Source: Pseudomonadota bacterium
GTDB lineage: Bacteria > Myxococcota_A > Bradymonadia > UBA4248
Reading direction: 5' to 3'
Length of the DNA stretch: 9,529 nucleotides
Assembly (NCBI GenBank): GCA_009786045.1
Contig: WQTY01000054.1
Span: 1 to 9,529, forward strand
Position numbers and translations under genes: made by a program. A model generated the notes under the pieces. The model was not told where the DNA came from. It did no database searches and saw only the letters and a list, made by a program, of their open reading frames with translations. Shown here piece after piece: positions 1 through 5,826 of the stretch. The first letter of the stretch is position 1; each line of letters opens with the position of its first letter.

Positions 1-18
1 AGCCTTGGGTATGGGGTC

Positions 19-54
19 AAAAAAAGCACCCTGCCGCAAATCGCGGGAGGGTGC
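19..54 (-). terminator. Intrinsic terminator of the ferredoxin gene
   Basis: On the minus strand a 12-base-pair stem with one internal mismatch (arms at 43-54 and 26-37, small A/T-rich loop) is followed directly by seven T residues (complement of 19-25). It lies about 30 bases after the ferredoxin stop. This is the classic rho-independent layout and implies that the ferredoxin is transcribed alone. Confidence 0.9.
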
Positions 55-84
55 CTGTGATATTAACCGAAATCTTTGGGATAA

Positions 85-264
85 TCAGCTTTCGGAGATA
101 GCCTCTGTTGGGCAGGAGTCGATGCAGGCCATGCACTCGACACAGGCACCGGCATCAATAGCGGCGATGGCATCGTCGCCGACCTTAATGGCTTCTGTGG
201 GGCAGCTTGATTCGCAGGCAGCACAACCCACGCACTTTTCAGCATCAATGACTGGGATCGCCAT
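85..264 (-). CDS. 2[4Fe-4S] ferredoxin, 59 residues
   Basis: This small acidic cytoplasmic electron carrier holds two 4Fe-4S clusters and would serve low-potential redox enzymes. The sequence shows two CxxCxxCxxxCP motifs: Cys11, 14, 17, 21 and Cys41, 44, 47, 51. Each is followed by TEAI, giving the internal two-fold symmetry typical of bacterial (clostridial-type) ferredoxins. Its length matches that family (about 55-60 residues). The start at 264 is supported by an AAGGAG ribosome site about 8 bases upstream. The gene stands alone, with its own terminator after the stop. A different minus-strand frame across the same DNA is also open but is cysteine-poor and is a shadow. The physiological partner cannot be told from the sequence. 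Confidence 0.95.
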   Translation of the reverse strand: MAIPVIDAEKCVGCAACESSCPTEAIKVGDDAIAAIDAGACVECMACIDSCPTEAISES

Positions 265-306
265 ACTCTTTTCTCCTTAAATAAGTCGCAGATAACGAGA
301 CGAACG

Positions 307-334
307 CCACGCCCTGTTTGACGGGCAGGCGTGG
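307..334. repeat. Small GC-rich inverted repeat upstream of the ferredoxin
   Basis: CCACGCC (307-313) pairs with GGCGTGG (328-334), and alternatively GCCC with GGGC inside it. It sits 43 bases or more ahead of the ferredoxin start on the minus strand. It could be an mRNA leader hairpin or a decayed intergenic repeat; no T-run follows it, so it is not an obvious terminator. Confidence 0.4.
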
Positions 335-377
335 GGGTAGTAACACTGGTCGAATGCCATTTCAATCGATTTTGTTT

Positions 378-398
378 TGGGGGAGCATTGCTACCCCA
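378..398. repeat. 21-base near-perfect palindrome in the ferredoxin/HD gap
   Basis: TGGGG, then AGCA, a single T, TGCT and CCCCA form a palindrome broken by one G/A mismatch. An A-rich tract follows on the plus strand. Its shape resembles the terminal hairpin of the repeats ahead of recJ and ilvE (G-run stem, short loop, then an A-rich tail), so it may be a degenerate member. It lies 51 bases after the HD gene stop, but no T-run follows in that direction, so I do not call it a terminator. Confidence 0.45.
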
Positions 399-448
399 CG
401 AAAAAAGAAAAAAGAAAACCGGGCGTCACAAATCTGATTTCGTTGGCA

Positions 449-1357
449 TCATTTGGTGTGAGGTATTGGAGGGTGGCGGTCGAGGTATTTTTGTGCGGAG
501 TCGAGAAATTCGCGAAGGTCGAGCTGGTACTTTTTTTCGTAGATTTTGGCTTGCAGTGCCATGTCGATTTTGTCTGCGATGTGGGAGAGGCGCGCTTGTG
601 GGGTTTGGTTTGCCTGGTAGCGTTGGAAGGCTGTGCTCAGGAGATGGGCAGAAGGGGGAGGGAGGGGTGCAAGGAGGGTTTCGAGGGCGAGGGTTTCGAG
701 GTTGTTTTTGTGCATTGTGGAGATGTCGTCGTGTGGAGTGAAGTCGCCTGTGATGATTTCGGGGAGGTCATGGACGATGGGAATGGCGTATGGGGGGAGG
801 GATATTTGGGGAGTCAGCAGACGCGTCAGCAGTGTGGTGCCCCATGCGTGGTCGGCGATGGTTTCGGTGTGATGGGGAGGAGGATGTTGAGCGTTTGGAA
901 TGACGCGCCGCCATCCGGCACGGTACAGGTTGAGGGATTGGGTAAATGGTTTGAGGTATGTCTGGATGGTTTTGGTGGTGGGGTCGGGCGTCGTGAGCAA
1001 CAGGCTTTGGACGATGCTTGTGGCAAGGTTGAGGGCATTTTGGACTTGTATTGAGGGATGCAGGAGGTTGTGCTGGAGGGTGAGGAGATTGTCGTCGTGG
1101 GGGATTTGGGGGCACAGTTTTGGGAGGAGGTCGTGGGGGATGATGGCGAGATCGATGGCCTGGCAGAGGGTTGCTTCGTCAAAATCCTGGTTCATCAGGA
1201 GGAGGGTCAGGGTTGTGAGGTGGGCATGGGCAGCATTGGTGATGCGTGTTGTGGGGTGGAGGTGGTCTTTCAGGCTGTAGGTATCTTGCAGAATTTTTGC
1301 GGCGGGGTGTTGGAAGAAAGTGTCGAGTTTTTGGGTGAGTTTGAGGAGGGGCGTCAT
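449..1357 (-). CDS. HD-domain phosphohydrolase (YfbR/HDDC2-like), possibly double-HD
   Basis: The C-terminal part (about residues 140-290) is a metal-dependent HD domain of the type found in 5'-deoxynucleotidases. Visible residues are GW at 148-149, His170 in ADHAW, His196-Asp197, Glu200, Asp205 in TGD and Asp262 in ADKID, followed by the LQAKIYE helix common in this family. Such enzymes dephosphorylate nucleoside monophosphates; the substrate here is inferred only. The family is usually about 190-200 residues, so this protein has roughly 140 extra N-terminal residues. That half shows H44/H46 and IIPHDLLPK (HD at 75-76), then IPHDD, echoing PIVHDLPE and TPHDD of the true domain. It looks like a duplicated HD domain lacking the later Glu and Asp. 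Composition is extreme: only 3 Gly and 4 Val but about 34 Thr and 20 His in 302 residues. No Shine-Dalgarno site is evident before the ATG at 1357. It is transcribed divergently from recJ. Confidence 0.85.
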   Translation of the reverse strand: MTPLLKLTQKLDTFFQHPAAKILQDTYSLKDHLHPTTRITNAAHAHLTTLTLLLMNQDFDEATLCQAIDLAIIPHDLLPKLCPQIPHDDNLLTLQHNLLHPSIQVQNALNLATSIVQSLLLTTPDPTTKTIQTYLKPFTQSLNLYRAGWRRVIPNAQHPPPHHTETIADHAWGTTLLTRLLTPQISLPPYAIPIVHDLPEIITGDFTPHDDISTMHKNNLETLALETLLAPLPPPSAHLLSTAFQRYQANQTPQARLSHIADKIDMALQAKIYEKKYQLDLREFLDSAQKYLDRHPPIPHTK

Positions 1358-1507
1358 GGTGGGATAGTTGTTATGTTAATGGCTTGCGTGTCAGAGGGTG
1401 AGGTGATTAAAGGGCGTCGTTTGTGTGTTGGCCATTGGGCTGTGTGTCTTAGAGCGTTTTCAAAGTCACTATATGTCCTCTTGCCTCGGAGCCGCAAACA
1501 TAAGCAG

Positions 1508-1631
1508 ATTGCTTCTCCCCTGTATGCCATGTGGGGTATGTGGTCACAAACGATGCTCTTTGCCGCTTTACCCACAAGCCATGCGTAGCATGGCAGGGGG
1601 TGTGGGGGAACAAATTCCCCCACATAAATAA
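1508..1631 (+). repeat. Two-hairpin intergenic element, copy A (upstream of recJ)
   Basis: The element has a conserved left part (about 1541-1577, including ACAAACGATGCTCTTTGCC and TTTACCCACAAG). Next is hairpin 1 (GCCATGC, loop GTA, GCATGGC; 1578-1594), a G-rich spacer, and hairpin 2 (TGTGGGGGAA, loop CAAA, TTCCCCCACA; 1601-1624), ending in TAAATAA. It recurs upstream of ilvE (copy C) and inverted after recJ (copy B). It stops about 20 bases before the recJ start, so it probably lies in the mRNA leader. The left limit is uncertain; weaker similarity may begin at TTAGAGC (1449). Confidence 0.8.
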
Positions 1632-1642
1632 GAAAACCAGGA

Positions 1643-3385
1643 ATGGAGGTCATGTTGTTGAGAGAAAAATGCTCGATGCCGTCGTTGTGCGATGCCGTGT
1701 GGCGGATGGCGGAGGTGGATGAGGCTTTGGCGTTATCGATATCGCGTGAGCATGGGGTATCGCTGCCGTTGGCGCGTTGTCTGGTTCGGCTTGGTCTGGA
1801 AGCGGGCGAAGAGGTGGGGGCATTTTTATCGCCGGGGATGTCGGATTTGCATGATCCGTATTTGATGCATGGGATGCGTGAGGCGGTGTCTCGTTTTCGC
1901 CAGGCAATAGAGGGCAGGGAGTCGGTTCGCGTTGTGACAGATTACGACGTGGATGGGACGATGAGCTCGTTGATTTTGCAGAGTGTGCTGAGGCTGTGTG
2001 GTCACACGCTGTTAAGCTATCACATTCCCGATCGCAGGCAAGAGGGGTATGGTTTTACGCTTTGGGCGGCCCGGCGTGCGGTTGAAGATGGGGTGCGTCT
2101 GATTGTCACTGCGGACATCGGGGTGAGGGATGAGGAGGCGATTGATTTTGCGCAGAGTCATGGTGTGGATGTCATCGTCCTTGATCATCATCTGCCGCAG
2201 GGTGCGGGTGTGCCTGCGCGTGCGCACTCGGTGTTGTGTCCGCCGCAGAAGGCGTGTGGGTATCCGAATAAATCGCTTGCGGCGTGTGGAATAGCGCTGA
2301 AATTTGCTCAGGCGATGCTGTCTGCGCATGCCAAATGCGAGGCAATGTTGTTGAGCATGATGAAGCTGGCGGCGTTGGGGACGATCGCGGATGTGGTGTC
2401 GCTTCGTGAGCAGGAGAATCGCGCCATTGTGTCGATGGGGCTGCGGGCGCTCAATGAGGGGGGGCATAAGCCGGGGCTGGAGGCGTTGCTGCGCGTATCG
2501 AAGGTGCGTTCCGGCAGTATTGAAGTGGACGATGTGGGGTACAGGATTGCGCCGCGGATCAACGCTGCCGGCCGGATGGCGACGGCAACACACGTCATTG
2601 AGCTGATGCATGCTGCGAATTCTGTGGAGGCTCAGGGGATGGCGTCCTGTTTGGATGCCATGAATACGGCGCGGCAGGAGGTACAGGGATTGATGGTGGA
2701 GCGGGCGATGGAAGAGGTGAGCAGATCAACGTCGCCATTTTTAGTGGTAGCGCTGGAGGAATCGGCCGTTTGGCATAGTGGTATTTCGGGGGTTGTGGCG
2801 GGGCGCATTCGCGAGAATTGCCACTGTCCCGTGGCAGTGGCGACGATCAGCGGAGAGACGGTGACGGGCAGCATTCGTTCGACACCGGGTGTGCATGCGG
2901 TCAAGGCGTTGACGTCGATTTCGGAGCACTTGACCAAGTTTGGCGGTCATGCGGCAGCGGCGGGTTTCACATGTGACAGGTGTAAGCTGGATTTGGTGCG
3001 TGCCGGTCTGGAAGCGAGCGTGTTGGAACAGCTTGGCCAGGCACGGGAGGTGGCATCGTTTGATGTGGCCATGGCTTTGAGGCCATTGGAGGTTTCGCGT
3101 GAGCTGCTGGAGGATCTGATGTTGCTTGAGCCTTGTGGGATGCAAAATAAGCGCCCCCTGGTTTGTCTTGAGGGAGTGCGTTTTGGGAGCAGCACCTGGA
3201 TGAAAGGGGAGCACTGGAAGGGGACTTTGCCAGTGAATGGATTTTCGCTGGAGGTGGTCTGGTTTGGTGCGCCCGGCGAGTTGTCTGCTTTGCTGCAGGG
3301 AGAGGTCGACGTGCTGGGCGAATTCCAGCGTCATCATTATGGCGGACAGGTGCGGTATCAATTGCGCGTGATCGATATGCGTTAG
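1643..3385 (+). CDS. recJ: Single-stranded-DNA-specific exonuclease RecJ
   Basis: RecJ degrades single-stranded DNA 5' to 3' with Mn/Mg in RecF-pathway recombination, mismatch repair and base excision repair. The 580-residue protein is of normal family length. DHH-superfamily motifs occur in order: DYDVDG (100-105), TADIG (156-160), LDHH (180-183), GTIAD with Asp250, then INAAGR (306-311). The DHHA1 domain follows with SGISGVVAGR (379-388) and the KFGGHAAAAGF motif (432-442). An OB-fold-like C-terminal region (about 460-580) completes the usual layout. All metal-binding Asp/His positions that I can place are present, so it should be active. The start is ambiguous. ATG 1643 overlaps the GGAGG site at 1645-1649. 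ATG 1652 lies only 2 bases after that site. TTG 1655 or 1658 has the best spacing, and ATG 1676 is also possible. All precede the conserved core. The gene is G/T-rich like its surroundings. Confidence 0.97.
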   Translation: MEVMLLREKCSMPSLCDAVWRMAEVDEALALSISREHGVSLPLARCLVRLGLEAGEEVGAFLSPGMSDLHDPYLMHGMREAVSRFRQAIEGRESVRVVTDYDVDGTMSSLILQSVLRLCGHTLLSYHIPDRRQEGYGFTLWAARRAVEDGVRLIVTADIGVRDEEAIDFAQSHGVDVIVLDHHLPQGAGVPARAHSVLCPPQKACGYPNKSLAACGIALKFAQAMLSAHAKCEAMLLSMMKLAALGTIADVVSLREQENRAIVSMGLRALNEGGHKPGLEALLRVSKVRSGSIEVDDVGYRIAPRINAAGRMATATHVIELMHAANSVEAQGMASCLDAMNTARQEVQGLMVERAMEEVSRSTSPFLVVALEESAVWHSGISGVVAGRIRENCHCPVAVATISGETVTGSIRSTPGVHAVKALTSISEHLTKFGGHAAAAGFTCDRCKLDLVRAGLEASVLEQLGQAREVASFDVAMALRPLEVSRELLEDLMLLEPCGMQNKRPLVCLEGVRFGSSTWMKGEHWKGTLPVNGFSLEVVWFGAPGELSALLQGEVDVLGEFQRHHYGGQVRYQLRVIDMR

Positions 3386-3399
3386 AGCATTTTTAGTTT

Positions 3400-3540
3400 T
3401 TTATGCGGGGGAGCCAGCTCCCCCGCGCCCCCTGCGCGGGCAGATATTATCTGCCCCTACGACGTATCGCTTGTGGGTAAAGTGGCAGAGTGTATCGTTT
3501 GTGGCCACATGCCCTGCATGGTGTGCTGAGAGAAGTCATC
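3400..3540 (-). repeat. Two-hairpin intergenic element, copy B (inverted, after recJ)
   Basis: Read on the minus strand, 3540 to 3400 follows copy A: CTTCTC, then a GCATGTGGCCACAAACGATAC stretch, TTTACCCACAAG, a hairpin region, CAGGGGGCGCGGGGG and a terminal hairpin before ATAAAAAA. The terminal hairpin is a perfect 10-base-pair stem, GCGGGGGAGC with GCTCCCCCGC (3405-3426) and a 2-base loop. Its stem sequence differs from copies A and C at both sides, so pairing is kept. Hairpin 1 is missing and a GTAG-headed palindrome sits in its place. It fills the first part of the 377-base recJ/ilvE gap; I see no gene there. T-rich DNA precedes the stem on the plus strand, so it is not an evident recJ terminator. 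Confidence 0.75.
3438..3460 (-). repeat. GTAG-headed REP palindrome 1
   Basis: On the minus strand GTAG (3460-3457) directly abuts a perfect 9-base-pair hairpin, GGGCAGATA, one base, TATCTGCCC (3456-3438). GTAG at the 5' foot of an imperfect palindrome is the established layout of REP sequences linked to RAYT transposases. It shares GTAGGGGCAGA and TCTGCCC with the palindrome inside hsdR (7122-7145). Confidence 0.7.
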
Positions 3541-3644
3541 TGTTTTGAGGTGAAAGGCGCATAATGGATGAATGGTGAGTTGTCGAAACGGAAAATTAGA
3601 GTTCCTTCGTCTTCGCAGATTGGAAATCGTCACAAAAGACGGCA

Positions 3645-3739
3645 ATTTTGGCCAAAATGATGTACTTCGCACTCTACCCACAAGCAATGCGCAGCATTGC
3701 AGGGGGTGTGGGGGAACTCGTTCCCCCACATAAATAAAA
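3645..3739 (+). repeat. Two-hairpin intergenic element, copy C (upstream of ilvE)
   Basis: This is a direct copy of the element before recJ. The left part is more diverged (AATGATGTACTTCGCACTC, then TACCCACAAG). Hairpin 1 is GCAATGC, loop GCA, GCATTGC (3684-3700). Hairpin 2 is TGTGGGGGAA, loop CTCG, TTCCCCCACA (3707-3730), then TAAATAA. Compared with copy A, the second stem is identical while its loop differs, and the first stem carries a C-G to A-T paired change. It ends about 25-30 bases before the ilvE start. With copy B it forms an inverted pair around 3541-3644, where I see no gene. Confidence 0.8.
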
Positions 3740-3762
3740 GAAAGAGGAGTGAGATAGCAGTG

Positions 3763-4869
3763 ATGGGAATTGAACGAAGGTCAAGTGTAGCGGAGCTTTT
3801 GTCGTTGGCGGAGAAGACACGCGTCTTTTTGAGTATGCCCTATCTTGAGGGGGTGACGCCCGTATGTATGCGAGACGCAGAGGTTGTGGATTCTTCGGGT
3901 GAGTATTCGCGCCGTCACGGCGTTTTTCGCCTCAATGAGGCGGGTCTTAGTCCGTTTGACCATGGCAATTTGTATGGTGATGCCGTTTTTGAGGGCATCC
4001 GCATTGATGGGCGATGTCTGGTGTTGCTTAAGGAGCACGTTGAGCGACTGTTTCGTTCGGCGGAACGATTGCAGATGGAGGTTCCCTATTGCCGGGTTGA
4101 GTTGGCAAACATTCTCGTATCGTTGTCGCGCGCGTCGTTGGGGGAGTCGGGAGAGAGCGGGTATCTTCGGCCGGTATTAACTCGCGGCATTGGCAATTTG
4201 GGGCTTAATCCTCTTAAGTGCATTGGAACCACCCTGTATGCGATTGGCTCAAGCATTTCGTTGTACCCAGAAGCGCACTATGAAAAGGGGATCGACGTTG
4301 CCATTGCTCGCCATATACGTCGAAACAGTGCACACAACATTGATCCTACAGCAAAGACGAACAACTACCTCAACAACATTCTGGCGTTTCTGGAGACGCG
4401 TGACAGAGAAGTACTTGAGACGATTATGCTGACGCCAGAGGGTTATCTGGCGGAGGCTACGGCCGATAATATTTTTGTCGCCGAGCGTATGGAAGGCCGC
4501 GTCAGGCTTCGCTATCCGGCGTCGAGATATGCGCTGGTGGGTTTGACGCGCAATCTCGTCATTGAGGTTGCCCGGCAGCTTGGATACGAGCTTTTTGAGG
4601 ATGACGCGATGTTGCCGACGGATCTTATCGGTCCGAACCGGGAGGTATTTATCACGGGGACGGCATGTGGCATCATGCCTGTGAAACGGGTGGATGGCCT
4701 GGAAACGGCCTGTGCGAGCCAGCGGCTGGCCACGGCGGCAATCAGAGCTGGCGTTGAGTCTGCCATGATGGATTCGGTTCACAGTCTTTCGATCGATGCA
4801 GCGGAGGATGAAATTTCTGCTTATATGGCGGCGCCGCTGGCTGTACCCGTGGTTGTGGGTGGGGGTTGA
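3763..4869 (+). CDS. ilvE: Class IV aminotransferase, probably branched-chain (IlvE)
   Basis: This fold-type IV PLP enzyme probably interconverts branched-chain amino acids and their 2-oxo acids with glutamate, in the cytoplasm. Motifs in the 368-residue product: FDHGNLYGDAVFEGIR (65-80), the substrate/PLP region of BCATs; KTNNYLNNILA with Lys198 as the Schiff-base lysine; EATADNIFV (231-239); and a glycine-threonine segment FITGTACGIMPV. The N-terminal 45 or so residues before the usual family start are an extension I do not recognise. The start is set at ATG 3763, with GTG 3760 as an in-frame alternative. The AGGAG at 3745-3749 is 13 and 10 bases upstream of these. The frame is open further up to TTG 3697, but that would run through the repeat hairpins and is unlikely. 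Related class IV enzymes (D-amino acid aminotransferase, aminodeoxychorismate lyase) are possible; FEGIR and NYLNNILA favour BCAT. Confidence 0.87.
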   Translation: MGIERRSSVAELLSLAEKTRVFLSMPYLEGVTPVCMRDAEVVDSSGEYSRRHGVFRLNEAGLSPFDHGNLYGDAVFEGIRIDGRCLVLLKEHVERLFRSAERLQMEVPYCRVELANILVSLSRASLGESGESGYLRPVLTRGIGNLGLNPLKCIGTTLYAIGSSISLYPEAHYEKGIDVAIARHIRRNSAHNIDPTAKTNNYLNNILAFLETRDREVLETIMLTPEGYLAEATADNIFVAERMEGRVRLRYPASRYALVGLTRNLVIEVARQLGYELFEDDAMLPTDLIGPNREVFITGTACGIMPVKRVDGLETACASQRLATAAIRAGVESAMMDSVHSLSIDAAEDEISAYMAAPLAVPVVVGGG

Positions 4870-4875
4870 CAGCGA

Positions 4876-5775
4876 ATGAGCAAGGTATCCATAAGATTCT
4901 ATCATGACAGAGAGGTCCGCGCGGTTTGGGATGATGAAAACGCCAAATGGTGGTTTTCTGTACTTGACATTGTCGGCGTGCTTCGAGGCGAAAGCGATTA
5001 CACGAAGAATCGCAACTATTGGAAATACCTGAAGGCGAAACTGAAACGCGAAAACCATCAAGTGGGTAGTGTGACTACCCAGTTCAAATTTACCGCACCC
5101 GACGGAAAAAAACGTGTCGCAAATGTTCTTGACTATGATGGCATCATTGCACTTGGAAAAATTTTCCCGAGCAAGAAAGCCAATCGCTTCATCGAGTGGT
5201 TCACGTTTAGCGATGAGACGATTGATGGGAAGAGCAAGTCCAAGGCTTATGCGCTGTTTGAGAGTTCACTGATCGACACCATAGAAGTCGGCACGGTTAA
5301 GGGGTTACAGCAAATCCACGGCTATCTGTTTGGTGGTCTCTATGATTTCGCAGGTCAAATCAGGACGCTGAACATTGCAAAGGGCGGTTTTCAGTTCGCG
5401 ATGGTGCGATTTCTACCGGAAACCTTAAAAAATATAGAAGCGATGGCGGAAAACACTTTTGACGAAATCGTAAAGAAGTATGTGGAGATGAACGTTGCCC
5501 ATCCCTTTATGGAGGGAAACGGCAGAACGACGCGCATCTGGCTCGATCTGATGTTGAAAAATAACCTTAGTTTGTGTGTGGATTGGAGCAAAATCGGCAA
5601 AAATGACTATCATGCTGCGATGAAGAAAAGCGTGGTGGATCCTACGCAGATCAGAGAACTGCTTAAATTTGCCTTGACGGATAAGATAAACGACCGCGAT
5701 GTATTTATGAAAGGCATAGATTATTCCTACTATTATGAGCAGGAAGATGACGTGATGGGAGATGACAGGGGATGA
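4876..5775 (+). CDS. Bro-N domain fused to class III Fic AMP-transferase
   Basis: This is a two-domain, 299-residue protein. Residues about 5-110 resemble the Bro-N domain of phage antirepressors and DinD: VRAVWDDENAKWWFSVLDIV, a YWK segment, then FTAPDGKKR and an IIALGKIFPS tail. Bro-N is thought to bind DNA. Residues 124-289 match compact Fic proteins like Neisseria NmFic. They show QQIHGYLFGGLYDFAGQIR, the target-docking flap KGGFQFA, and the complete catalytic motif HPFMEGNGRTTR (209-220). A C-terminal helix carries SYYYE (Ser284, Glu288), equivalent to the self-inhibitory [S/T]xxxE motif of class III. Residue 289 is Gln where Gly or Asn is usual. Class III Fic enzymes AMPylate DNA gyrase and topoisomerase IV and regulate themselves, so no separate antitoxin is expected. 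The target here is inferred. It starts 6 bases after the ilvE stop without a clear Shine-Dalgarno site, and its base use is unlike ilvE. This suggests an insertion boundary and possible read-through expression. Confidence 0.88.
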   Translation: MSKVSIRFYHDREVRAVWDDENAKWWFSVLDIVGVLRGESDYTKNRNYWKYLKAKLKRENHQVGSVTTQFKFTAPDGKKRVANVLDYDGIIALGKIFPSKKANRFIEWFTFSDETIDGKSKSKAYALFESSLIDTIEVGTVKGLQQIHGYLFGGLYDFAGQIRTLNIAKGGFQFAMVRFLPETLKNIEAMAENTFDEIVKKYVEMNVAHPFMEGNGRTTRIWLDLMLKNNLSLCVDWSKIGKNDYHAAMKKSVVDPTQIRELLKFALTDKINDRDVFMKGIDYSYYYEQEDDVMGDDRG

Positions 5776-5826
5776 GACTTCAAGATATTGCTGTTGCAAT
5801 ACAAACCTCATTTTCACATCTTTATA

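Noticed and set aside
377..1054. Long open plus-strand frame (225 codons)
   Set aside because: It lies opposite the HD gene, which has recognised catalytic motifs. The frame is open because the + strand is poor in A and is Gly/Val-rich by skew.
1590..1631. Short ORF in repeat copy A (ATG to TAA, 13 codons), with a similar reading in copies B and C
   Set aside because: Copy C has ATT in place of ATG, and sequence conservation is explained by the hairpin stems, so a conserved peptide is not needed.
2012..2611. Open minus-strand frame opposite recJ (199 codons)
   Set aside because: Arg/His-rich composition without motifs, fully inside recJ.
3405..3426. Stem-loop after recJ as a rho-independent terminator
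   Set aside because: The T-rich tract precedes the stem on the recJ strand, and C/G-rich sequence follows it; it is better explained as the end of repeat copy B.
4249..5061. Long open minus-strand frame (270 codons)
   Set aside because: It spans the end of ilvE and the start of the Fic gene on the opposite strand and shows no family motif; it is a shadow.
5786..5801. Small hairpin TATTGC-TGTT-GCAATA between the Fic and hsdR stops as a terminator
   Set aside because: The stem is only 6 base pairs, A/T-rich, and no T-run follows on either strand.
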